Positions 7,724 to 13,985 of a stretch of 13,985 bases of DNA are shown here, in pieces. The notes below the pieces were generated by a model. That model was given only the letters and a program-made list of their open reading frames with translations. It did no database searches and had not been told where the DNA came from. Positions within the stretch are counted from its first letter, which is position 1. The number at the start of each line of letters is the position of its first letter. The DNA is from UBA1149 sp963579235 (GTDB lineage: Bacteria > Desulfobacterota > Binatia > UBA1149): the NCBI GenBank assembly GCA_963579235.1, contig CAUZFM010000070.1, positions 1-13,985 of the forward strand, in the 5' to 3' direction. Both the position numbers and the translations under genes were made by a program.

Positions 7724-7731
7724 CGATCGGT

Positions 7732-9120
7732 ATGGCTTCACGCAGACAGCCCGAGACTATAAAAACCCGCTTTATACAGGCCCTGGCCGGTAAAAAACTG
7801 GTATTTCTCGCTGTGGCGGTGGCGGCTTGCACGGTGGTTGCCCTGCACCCAGCTACGGGCCGCGTGGCCAACGCCGCCCGCAATGGCTACGAGCAGCTTG
7901 AGTCCTTTGCCCGCATAATCTCGATCGTGCAGAAGAATTACGTCGACGACGTAGAGACCGACGCCCTGATCGAGGGCGCGATCAACGGCGTGATGTCGGC
8001 CCTCGACCCGCACTCTGCCTACCTCACCCCCGACCTCTACAGCGAGTTACGTATCGACACGCGCGGCAGGTTCGGTGGCCTGGGCATCGAGATCACCATG
8101 CGCGATGACGTACTCACCATCATCACCCCGCTCGATGACACGCCCGCGTTTCGTGCCGGCGCCAAGCCCGGCGATCGCATAATCGCCATCGACGGCCAGT
8201 TGACCAAGGGTATGTCGTTGATGAAGGCGGTCTCGCTCATGCGCGGCCCCAAGGACACCGACGTCACGCTGACCGTGGCCAGGGAGTCCGAGGTCGAGCT
8301 GGTGAGCATGACCATCACCCGCGCGGTGATCAAGGTGGCCAGCATCAAGGATATCGACCTGCGCGAAGGTGATTACGGCTACATAAAGCTCGCCCAGTTC
8401 CAGGAGGGTACCAGCCGCGAGTTGCGCAAGGCCCTCGATGAGTTGCGCGACCAGGCCGACGACGGCGTGCTCGACGGACTCGTACTCGACCTGCGCAACA
8501 ATCCCGGTGGCTTGCTCGACCAGGCGGTAACGGTGTCCGATGCATTTCTCGACGCCGGGCTGATCGTTTACACCGACGGGCGCGTGCAGGCCCAGAACCA
8601 GCGCTTTTACGCGTCGGCCGAGTCAACCGAGCCGGTCTACCCCATGGTGGTGTTGGTCAACCGGGGCTCGGCGTCGGCCAGCGAGATCGTGGCCGGGGCG
8701 CTGCAGGATCACAAACGCGCCGTGGTGGTGGGCACTACCACCTTCGGCAAGGGCTCGGTGCAGACCATACTGCCGCTGGGAGACGACGCGGCCCTGCGGC
8801 TCACCACGGCTCGTTACTTCACTCCTTCAGGTCGATCGATTCACGGCACGGGCATAACGCCCGATGTTGAAGAAGAAGCGCTTGACCAGGGAGCCCACGA
8901 AGGCGGCGAGGACGGCCCCGGTTCCTCGGATGGCGATTCTTCCGGAGAAGAGGCCCCTGGCACGGATTCATCGGACGCGGTTTCGTCGGCCGGCTCTTCC
9001 GGTGATGGCAAAGTGACTGACCGTCAACTGCAGCGGGCCTTTGACCTGCTGCGCACCTGGAAGGTGTTTTCCAAGGTCGCCAGTTTCAGCGACGGGCCGG
9101 CGGCGCCGGCGATCCCCTGA
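7732..9120 (+). CDS. ctpA: S41 carboxy-terminal processing protease
   Basis: A periplasmic serine protease of 462 residues that cleaves proteins near the C-terminus, often acting on cell-wall enzymes or lipoproteins. An N-terminal hydrophobic segment (~25-40) is a signal or anchor. The N-terminal helical part carries the family text DPHSAYLTP; a PDZ domain (LGIEIT...AGAKPGDRI) follows, then the S41 core. GSASASEI gives nucleophile Ser315 and FGKGSVQ gives Lys340, aligned to Ser430/Lys455 of E. coli Tsp; Asp326 matches Asp441. After the core, residues ~384-427 are a Ser/Gly/Asp/Glu-rich linker before a final helix. ATG 7732 is chosen: a longer TTG start at 7648 would overlap czcA and put a basic stretch before the signal. 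In related bacteria ctpA often follows envC; here the metal cassette intervenes. Confidence 0.93.
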   Translation: MASRRQPETIKTRFIQALAGKKLVFLAVAVAACTVVALHPATGRVANAARNGYEQLESFARIISIVQKNYVDDVETDALIEGAINGVMSALDPHSAYLTPDLYSELRIDTRGRFGGLGIEITMRDDVLTIITPLDDTPAFRAGAKPGDRIIAIDGQLTKGMSLMKAVSLMRGPKDTDVTLTVARESEVELVSMTITRAVIKVASIKDIDLREGDYGYIKLAQFQEGTSRELRKALDELRDQADDGVLDGLVLDLRNNPGGLLDQAVTVSDAFLDAGLIVYTDGRVQAQNQRFYASAESTEPVYPMVVLVNRGSASASEIVAGALQDHKRAVVVGTTTFGKGSVQTILPLGDDAALRLTTARYFTPSGRSIHGTGITPDVEEEALDQGAHEGGEDGPGSSDGDSSGEEAPGTDSSDAVSSAGSSGDGKVTDRQLQRAFDLLRTWKVFSKVASFSDGPAAPAIP

Positions 9121-9130
9121 TCGCTGACTC

Positions 9131-10480
9131 GTGGTGCAACAGGCCACACTCGATAACAGTGTAACGGTGAGCGAATTGCTCACCGAGCTGGGGCAGACCC
9201 TCGAGGCTGGGTTTTCAAGCGTGGTACTCAGCGGCGAGCTGTTGTCGTTCAAGCAGCCGGCGAGCGGTCACAACTACTTCACCTTGGGCGATGGGAAGGC
9301 CGCGATCGATTGCGTCATGTGGCGCAGCGCCGCCCAGAAGCTCAGCTTTGAACCCGAGGCCGGCGACGAAGTGGTCTGTCGCGGCAGCGTATCGGTTTAC
9401 CCCAAGCAGGGTCGCATGCAGTTCTACGCTCGCTCCATGCATCCGGCAGGTGAGGGCGCGGCGCGACTGGCGCTGGAAAAACTCCGTCACAAACTGCAGG
9501 AAGAAGGCCTGTTCGACGACGATCGCAAGCGCGAGCTGCCCTTCCTGCCGCGTACAATTGGCGTAGTTACTTCCCGATCGGGCGCCGTGCTGCACGACAT
9601 ACTGGTGACCCTGCGCAGGCGTTACGCTGGCGTGCGCGTGGTCATACGCGCGGCCACCGTGCAGGGGCCGGGTGCGCCGGCCGATCTCTGCCGCGCCATG
9701 TCCGAGCTCGCCGAGTTCGGCGCTTGCGAGGTGGTCATACTGGGGCGCGGGGGCGGGGCGAGCGAAGACCTTGCCGCGTTCAACGACGAGAAACTCGTGC
9801 GCGCCGTCGCTAATTTTCCGGTACCGGTGGTTTCAGCCGTGGGCCACGAGACCGACTTCAGCCTCTGCGATTTCGCGGCCGACCGGCGTGCGGCGACGCC
9901 CACCGCGGCTGCCGAACTAGTGGTGCCCGTGTACAGCGACCTTTCGGTTGATCTCGACCAGCGTAGTTTGCGACTGAGATCGGCGATGCAACGTAGGGTC
10001 GAGTCGGAGGGCTATCGTTTGCGTGCGGCCAGGGCCGGGCTCAAGGATCCTGCCCTGCGAGTGGCCGAGGGTCGCCAACGAAGCGACGAACTGGGCGTGG
10101 CGTTGGAAAGGGCACTCACTGGTCGGGTGTTGCAAGCCCGCGAGCAATTGACTGGCCTGGCTTCCAGCCTGGCGCTGGTCGGACCGGGCCAGCGCATGCT
10201 GCCGCGCTGCCGGAGCGTTACCGAGAGCGTGGCGGTGGCCTTGCGCAGCGCGCTGACGCGGCGATACCAGCTGGCAGGTAACGCGCTGGCCACTGCCGAG
10301 TCGAGGCTGGCGGCGCTCAGCCCGCTGGCGGTACTCGAACGCGGTTACTGTGTTGCATCCGATTCATCGGGAGCCGCAGTTACGGTAGCGTCGCAAGCGG
10401 CGCCTGGAGACAATTTGGATTTGCGCCTGCACCGCGGTGCGCTCAGAGCACAGGTGCTGCTGACAACGGAGGATGAATGA
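9131..10480 (+). CDS. xseA: Exodeoxyribonuclease VII large subunit
   Basis: The catalytic large subunit of ExoVII, which degrades single-stranded DNA to acid-soluble oligonucleotides together with XseB. The length of 449 residues is standard. An N-terminal OB-fold (residues ~10-100, opening with a TVSEL motif) binds ssDNA. The central catalytic region shows GVVTSRSGAVLHDI, then RGGGASEDLAAFNDE and SAVGHETDFSLCDFAADRRA, followed by ATPTAAAE. A long helical C-terminal part follows, Arg- and Ala-rich. The start is GTG 9131 or GTG 9134, with no clear ribosome site, 10 bases after ctpA, so it is probably cotranscribed and coupled. The partner xseB is not adjacent but about 2 kb downstream. Confidence 0.96.
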   Translation: MVQQATLDNSVTVSELLTELGQTLEAGFSSVVLSGELLSFKQPASGHNYFTLGDGKAAIDCVMWRSAAQKLSFEPEAGDEVVCRGSVSVYPKQGRMQFYARSMHPAGEGAARLALEKLRHKLQEEGLFDDDRKRELPFLPRTIGVVTSRSGAVLHDILVTLRRRYAGVRVVIRAATVQGPGAPADLCRAMSELAEFGACEVVILGRGGGASEDLAAFNDEKLVRAVANFPVPVVSAVGHETDFSLCDFAADRRAATPTAAAELVVPVYSDLSVDLDQRSLRLRSAMQRRVESEGYRLRAARAGLKDPALRVAEGRQRSDELGVALERALTGRVLQAREQLTGLASSLALVGPGQRMLPRCRSVTESVAVALRSALTRRYQLAGNALATAESRLAALSPLAVLERGYCVASDSSGAAVTVASQAAPGDNLDLRLHRGALRAQVLLTTEDE

Positions 10481-11382
10481 AAATTTCTCTCAAGTGTGAT
10501 CGTTTCGCCGGGCTTTATATGCCGGCACTCGCGCCACTTCTGGCAACCGCCGCCCTGCTGGCAGCGGCGTTTCTCTTCCTGCCGTCGCGCGCGCCGGCCA
10601 TGTTTGTTGGCGAGCTGGTCTTCGACCCGGCCGAACCGCGCCCGGGCGACATAGTGCGCGTGGTCACGAGGCTTCCCATGAAGGTGCACGCCGGCACGCT
10701 TACCGTGGAGGGTCGCACCTTCAAGGGATTTGAGACCGGCGGCTTGATGACCACTTACATAGGCATAGACCTGGACGTGAGTCCGGGTCTCAAGGATGTG
10801 CGCTGGCGCATGGGTACCGAGACAGGCGCTTACGGCGTGAGGGTGGTCGACAGGGAGTTCGGCAAGGAGTCGCTCAAGGTGGCGTCGAGCTACACCAACC
10901 TCGACCCCAAGACCATAAAGCGGGTCACCGCCGAGAAGATCCGGCTCGATAAGCTCTGGAAGCAATCCACGGAGGAAAAGTACTGGTCAAAGTCTTTCGT
11001 GCGGCCCGCGGTTGGCCCGGGCGGTTCGCCTTTTGGCCTGCGCAGGTTTTTTAACGGCCAGGCCCGCAGCCCTCATTCCGGCATAGACATCAAGGCCAAC
11101 CGTGGCTCGGAGGTGTATGCTTCGAACGCGGGCAAGGTCGTAGTCGCCGACGATCTTTTTTTTACCGGCAACACGGTGGTCATCGATCACGGCCTGGGTC
11201 TTTACACAATCTATGCGCACCTCTCTAAGATCCAGGTCGAAGAGGGGGTGATGGTGGAGCGCGCGCAGTTGCTCGGGCTGGTGGGTGCCACCGGGCGGGT
11301 GACCGGGCCGCACCTGCACTGGGCTGCGAAGCTGGGTGGCGCGCGGGTGGACCCGCTGGGCCTGCCCGGCCTGGTATTTTGA
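10477..11382 (+). CDS. M23 (LytM-type) zinc peptidase, secreted
   Basis: A periplasmic peptidoglycan endopeptidase of 301 residues. The ATG overlaps the xseA stop in ATGA and is preceded by GGAGGA at 10468-10473. A signal or anchor spans residues ~12-38. A beta-rich N-terminal domain follows (~40-115), likely an Ig-like module, and the M23 domain occupies ~180-300. The metal and catalytic residues are complete: His200 and Asp204 in HSGID, His248 in YAHL, and His279 and His281 in HLHW. Activity is therefore expected, in contrast to the degraded LytM domain at the start of the window. M23 genes beside xseA/xseB occur in deltaproteobacteria. The exact bond cleaved and any partner are unknown. 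Confidence 0.92.
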   Translation: MKISLKCDRFAGLYMPALAPLLATAALLAAAFLFLPSRAPAMFVGELVFDPAEPRPGDIVRVVTRLPMKVHAGTLTVEGRTFKGFETGGLMTTYIGIDLDVSPGLKDVRWRMGTETGAYGVRVVDREFGKESLKVASSYTNLDPKTIKRVTAEKIRLDKLWKQSTEEKYWSKSFVRPAVGPGGSPFGLRRFFNGQARSPHSGIDIKANRGSEVYASNAGKVVVADDLFFTGNTVVIDHGLGLYTIYAHLSKIQVEEGVMVERAQLLGLVGATGRVTGPHLHWAAKLGGARVDPLGLPGLVF

Positions 11383-11422
11383 GCCGGCGAGAAGCCCTGG
11401 TGTGGCCCTGCCGGGCGCGAGG

Positions 11423-11902
11423 ATGAGTTACCCTCTGCTTGCCTTCGAGAAGTCTGACGACCCCGAGGGGGAGTGGATGAGTATGGGCCTGCGCATGAAG
11501 CTCGATCTCGCGGGCATACGCATCTCGTTGGCCGACTGGCAGGCGATGGAGCCTGAAGACAGGGTGGCGCTCAACGACGCGCCCGCCGAAGCCAAGGCCG
11601 AGGTCGAGTCTTTTGCGGCACTACTCAAGCAGGCCATGCAGAGTGCGAGCAGGACTTGCGAAACCATGACAGCCGAGCATGTAGGTGCCGCCGTGAACTG
11701 GAAAGACAGTTGTGACGAGCCTGTCGAGGTGACGAGCATGAAGGCTGACACGCAGTCGGCGCCACCCTGGCAGGCGCTCGATCGTTTCGGACGCTATGTT
11801 CTTTATTCGCTCGCATCCCGTGGGCGCAGGGAAAAATTCGACTGGGCTGCGCGAGAGTTAGCTGCGCGAGAGTTAGCTGCGCGAGAGCGAGACGGCCGGT
11901 GA
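11423..11902 (+). CDS. Nitrate reductase-associated family protein
   Basis: A 159-residue protein resembling the nitrate reductase-associated family (Nitr_red_assoc). The recognisable parts are an N-terminal FE...W-MSMGLRMKLDLAGIRISL-x-W segment, a middle with R-x-ALNDAP and a long helix, and a C-terminal PPWQALDRFGRYVL...SR...F-x-A pattern. Family members usually have cysteines near the FE...W and LDLAGI segments; here those positions are Met and Ala, a possible sign of divergence. The role of the family is not established beyond its link to nitrate assimilation genes. The next gene, mobA, overlaps it (stop within GTGA), which fits a molybdoenzyme theme. The start at ATG 11423 keeps the conserved N-terminus, though its ribosome site is poor; ATG 11477 after GAGGGGGAG would cut that region. 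The C-terminal tail is a 5-residue repeat. Confidence 0.65.
   Translation: MSYPLLAFEKSDDPEGEWMSMGLRMKLDLAGIRISLADWQAMEPEDRVALNDAPAEAKAEVESFAALLKQAMQSASRTCETMTAEHVGAAVNWKDSCDEPVEVTSMKADTQSAPPWQALDRFGRYVLYSLASRGRREKFDWAARELAARELAARERDGR
11846..11887 (+). repeat. 15-bp tandem repeat, 2.8 copies
   Basis: The unit GCTGCGCGAGAGTTA occurs at 11846-11860 and 11861-11875, with a third copy cut after 12 bases at 11887. The first two copies are identical. Each encodes a five-residue block of the A-A-R-E-L type, so copy number changes keep the frame. It ends 12 bases before the mobA GTG and 15 bases before the upstream gene's stop. Confidence 0.9.
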
Positions 11903-12459
11903 AGGGGGTAGACGGATTGTTACTCGCTGGAGGCCGGTCGCACAGGTTCGGGCGCGACAAGAGGGTGGTTCGGTTGAACGGAGAGGCGCTGTGGACCATC
12001 ACCCTGGGCAAGCTACGCCGGGTGGCAGGCGGGCGCGTGATGATAGCGGGCGGTGGTGGCCTGGCGCTGTACAGGCACGGCTCGCGGGTTGAGAAAGTAC
12101 CCGATGCCGTGATTGGTGGCGGCCCGCTGGCGGCGTTGGTTGCCGGGCTGCAGCGGAGCAGCAACGGCCTGGTCGTGCTGGCCTGCGACCTGCCCTGGAT
12201 CAGCAACTCGGTGCTGGAGGGAGTGGCGCGCACGGGGCTGGCCTGCGGGCTTCCGGTGGCACCGCGCGGGCCGCGGGGCTGGGAGCCGCTGGCGGCCTGG
12301 TACCCGGTGTCGGTTTTGCCCTTGGCGCTGGCGCTGCTGGGCGGTGGCTGCGCCTCGCCGCAGCGCCTGTTGGACAAGGCCGGTGCGCTGGCACTTGACT
12401 GGCCGGCGCGCCGGCAGTTTCGTAACGTGAACAGGCCGGGTGACCTTCCCGCCGCATAG
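11899..12459 (+). CDS. mobA: Molybdenum cofactor guanylyltransferase
   Basis: Transfers GMP from GTP to molybdopterin, giving the bis-MGD cofactor of DMSO-reductase family enzymes such as nitrate reductase and formate dehydrogenase. At 186 residues it has normal length. The nucleotide-binding signature LLLAGGRSHRFGRDK is at residues 7-21; GGGPLAAL and CDLPW (Asp97, metal-binding position) follow, then EPLAAWYP and the C-terminal FRNVNRPGDL that marks MobA. The GTG start overlaps the previous stop by four bases (GTGA), which suggests coupling; AUG or ribosome-site alternatives are not visible. Another nucleotidyltransferase of the same fold cannot be fully excluded, but the C-terminal NxNxPxDL motif favours MobA. 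Confidence 0.88.
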   Translation: MKGVDGLLLAGGRSHRFGRDKRVVRLNGEALWTITLGKLRRVAGGRVMIAGGGGLALYRHGSRVEKVPDAVIGGGPLAALVAGLQRSSNGLVVLACDLPWISNSVLEGVARTGLACGLPVAPRGPRGWEPLAAWYPVSVLPLALALLGGGCASPQRLLDKAGALALDWPARRQFRNVNRPGDLPAA

Positions 12460-12481
12460 TAATAAGGAGAGCCGCGTAACA

Positions 12482-12523
12482 ATGCCGACTGAGATCGCGC
12501 CCATGGGGACTGATGCCAGCTAA
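12482..12523 (+). other. Short upstream frame overlapping xseB start
   Basis: A 13-codon frame (ATG 12482 to TAA 12523) ends just after the xseB ATG at 12513. It is preceded by AAGGAG at 12464-12469, a spacing (12 bases) too long for strong use. It could be a leader for translational coupling or chance. No conservation can be checked here. Confidence 0.2.
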
Positions 12524-12776
12524 GAAAAAAGAGACGACGAACAAGCAGGGGCCGAGCTTCGAAGAGGCCATGGCCGATCTCGAAGAAACCGTACGCAAAC
12601 TCGACGAGGGAGACGTACCCCTGGAGGAGTCGCTGGTGGCTTTCGAAAAAGGCGTGGCGCTGGTGCGATTGCTGCACGGTCGCCTTGATGCCGTGCAGGA
12701 AAAGATCGATGAACTCACCCGCGGCGCCGACGGCAGCCTGTCAACGAAGAGCTTCGAGGGTGAAGACGACGGCTGA
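12513..12776 (+). CDS. xseB: Exodeoxyribonuclease VII small subunit
   Basis: The small subunit of ExoVII, 87 residues, which forms helical oligomers on the large subunit and is needed for its activity. The family pattern is clear: SFEEAMADLEETVRKLDEGDVPLEESL, then FEKGVALVR and a C-terminal helix, with an acidic tail. The start ATG 12513 follows GGGG-ACTG, a weak ribosome site; ATG 12504 is in another frame. The gene overlaps the putative start of ispA, the usual partner order xseB-ispA. It is separated from xseA by the M23, nitrate-associated and mobA genes. Confidence 0.95.
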   Translation: MPAKKKETTNKQGPSFEEAMADLEETVRKLDEGDVPLEESLVAFEKGVALVRLLHGRLDAVQEKIDELTRGADGSLSTKSFEGEDDG

Positions 12777-13773
12777 GTCGGCCAACCCGGCCAGTGCTGT
12801 CGAGGCCCAGGTGGAGGAGTTGTCCTCTCGCCTCGAATCAAGTCTCGCGGCGGCGCTTCCCGGGCTAAGCGGGGCCGGTGTCGGGGATGCTGCTGCGCCC
12901 AGTCGCGAGTTTGGAGTAGACCGCCTCGTTGAGTCCATGCGTTACAGCCTGCAGACACCGGGCAAGCGCGTGCGGCCGCTGTTGTTGCTCGCCGCCGCCC
13001 GCGGATTGGGAACATCCATTGAGACCGCGCTCCCTTTCGCCACCGCGCTCGAGATGATCCACGCCTACTCGCTGATACATGACGACCTGCCGGCCATGGA
13101 CGACGACGAGTTGAGGCGCGGGCAACCTACCAACCACGTGTTGTTTGGCGACGGTATGGCCACGCTCGCCGGCGACGGCTTGTTGACCGAGGCCTTCTGT
13201 TTACTGATGGCTTGTGGCGCCGACCCCGCGCTGACCCTGCTGATTGCGGGTAAGTTTGCGCGGGCGGCGGGCGTGCAGGGTATGGTCGGGGGGCAGGCTG
13301 CCGACCTCATGGCCGAGGGCCTGCAAAGTGGCGACGACAAGGGTGTTGCTGCCGCGGATGGCGACACACGCGGCGACAGGGCTGAACTGCTGCGTGCGAT
13401 CCACCGCCGTAAAACCGGTGAGCTTCTCCAGGTCTCGGCGGTCGCCGGGGCCCTGCTGGCCGGTGCCGAATCGGCACAACTTGCTGCTGCCGATGACTTT
13501 GGGCTCCACTTTGGCCTCGCCTTTCAGATCGCCGACGACATAAAAGATGAGCTGCTCGACACCAAGTCCACCGGCAAGCGGGCCGGGGGCGACCGCGCGC
13601 GTGGCAAGCTCACCTACCCGGCCGTACACGGCGTGGCTCGTTCGCTGGAGCTCGGTCGCGCCGAACTGGCCGCGGCCCTGGCCGCGCTCGCGCCACTGGG
13701 TCCGGCCGGCGAGCTTTTGCAGTATATTGCCAACAGCAGTGTCGTGCCCGTTTTTGAGCGGGCGGCAGACTGA
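12760..13773 (+). CDS. ispA: Farnesyl/geranyl diphosphate synthase
   Basis: A trans-prenyltransferase that condenses IPP with DMAPP/GPP to make farnesyl (or geranylgeranyl) diphosphate. The first Asp-rich motif DDLPAMDDD is at residues 108-116 and the second, DDIKD, at 259-263. PGKRVRPLL, HAYSLIHDD, GMVGGQAADL and HRRKTGELL are standard family segments. The residues before the first Asp motif (HAYSLIH) match E. coli IspA, favouring the farnesyl product. The start is uncertain: GTG 12760 (337 residues) overlaps xseB by 17 bases; GTG 12811 (320 residues, GAGG 12803-12806 upstream) gives an N-terminus closer to the family. E. coli IspA has 299 residues. tlyA begins two bases after the stop. Confidence 0.93.
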   Translation: MKTTAESANPASAVEAQVEELSSRLESSLAAALPGLSGAGVGDAAAPSREFGVDRLVESMRYSLQTPGKRVRPLLLLAAARGLGTSIETALPFATALEMIHAYSLIHDDLPAMDDDELRRGQPTNHVLFGDGMATLAGDGLLTEAFCLLMACGADPALTLLIAGKFARAAGVQGMVGGQAADLMAEGLQSGDDKGVAAADGDTRGDRAELLRAIHRRKTGELLQVSAVAGALLAGAESAQLAAADDFGLHFGLAFQIADDIKDELLDTKSTGKRAGGDRARGKLTYPAVHGVARSLELGRAELAAALAALAPLGPAGELLQYIANSSVVPVFERAAD

Positions 13774-13774
13774 C

Positions 13775-13985
13775 GTGGCAGCTGCTGGTTCTGCTGGCGG
13801 CCGCCTGCGTGCCGATCTCCTGCTGGTGGAGCAGGGCTTGGCTGTCGACAGCGACGAGGCCGCGCGTTTGATCATGGCCGGCCAGGCTTGGGCGGGTACC
13901 GAGCGGCTGGACAAGCCGGGCCAACTGCTGGCCGCGGATCTGGAGCTCAGGGTGGAACGGGGTAGCGACTGGGCCTCGCGCGGTG
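13775..13985 (+). CDS. tlyA: TlyA-like rRNA 2'-O-methyltransferase, N-terminal part
   Basis: An open frame from GTG 13775 to the window edge, 70 codons with no stop. It reads as the S4 RNA-binding domain that opens TlyA: RLRADLLLVEQGLA, then DEAARLIMAG, a LDKPG segment, and a closing ASRG, where the family has SRGG before the methyltransferase domain. TlyA methylates the 2'-O of cytidines in 16S and/or 23S rRNA. Other S4 proteins (pseudouridine synthases) differ in the text after the S4 domain. The start follows the ispA stop by one base, so coupling is likely. In many genomes dxs lies between ispA and tlyA; it is absent here. The methyltransferase domain lies beyond the window. Confidence 0.82.
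   Translation, partial: MAAAGSAGGRLRADLLLVEQGLAVDSDEAARLIMAGQAWAGTERLDKPGQLLAADLELRVERGSDWASRG

Noticed and set aside
7648..7731. Upstream TTG start for ctpA
   Set aside because: It would overlap the czcA stop and add 28 mostly basic residues before the signal segment; the putative promoter also lies inside it.
6915..7883. 322-codon minus-strand frame opposite czcA and ctpA
   Set aside because: It spans the antisense of two well-supported genes, is rich in Arg/His/Glu/Asp as expected from reversed GC-rich codons, and has no recognisable domain.
11625..12677. 350-codon minus-strand frame
   Set aside because: Antisense to the nitrate-associated gene, mobA and xseB, all recognised on +; its product is low-complexity Ser/Pro/Arg.
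1..13985. CRISPR array, tRNA, rRNA or insertion sequence
   Set aside because: No regularly spaced repeats, cloverleaf, ribosomal RNA text or transposase was seen on either strand.

Overview
The window is GC-rich and reads as a chromosomal segment from a Gram-negative (diderm) bacterium: it encodes an outer-membrane efflux channel, a tripartite RND pump and an EnvC-like divisome factor. The housekeeping order (envC-like, ctpA, xseA, M23 peptidase, xseB, ispA, tlyA) and the style of the CtpA protein fit deltaproteobacteria in the old broad sense (Myxococcota, Desulfobacterota, Binatota and similar lineages). That placement is an inference from gene order and protein flavour, not a database result.

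Layout. Bases 1-852 hold the 3' part of an EnvC-like LytM-domain amidase activator. Bases 853-1084 are a GC-rich, hairpin-rich intergenic block. Bases 1085-7655 are a heavy-metal efflux cassette on the + strand: a His-rich secreted protein, CzcC-like outer-membrane factor, CzcB-like adaptor, a 50-residue PII-like protein with an apparent internal deletion, and a CzcA-like HME-RND pump carrying the full metal/proton triad D402/D408/E415. Bases 7732-9120 encode a CtpA-type S41 protease. Then follow xseA, an intact M23 peptidase, a nitrate-reductase-associated family protein, mobA, xseB, ispA and the start of tlyA, all on + with very short gaps or overlaps. No gene is supported on the minus strand, and no tRNA, rRNA, CRISPR or insertion sequence was seen.

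How it works together. The cassette would export divalent cations (Zn/Co/Cd-type, from the CzcA signature) across both membranes: CzcA in the inner membrane, CzcB bridging, CzcC in the outer membrane. The His-rich protein is a plausible periplasmic metal binder, and the PII-like gene is the relic or miniature of a regulator known from such operons. The flanks serve cell-wall and envelope work (EnvC-like activator, CtpA, M23 peptidase), DNA processing (both exonuclease VII subunits), molybdenum cofactor/nitrate metabolism (MobA and partner), isoprenoid synthesis (IspA) and rRNA methylation (TlyA).

Most notable points: the internally deleted PII-like gene inside the czc operon, likely to be missed by gene callers; a diverged 33-residue tandem duplication forming the CzcC C-terminus; signs that the cassette was inserted between envC and ctpA (different isoleucine codon preference from its flanks); and a nitrate-reductase-associated protein/mobA pair sitting between the two exonuclease VII genes.
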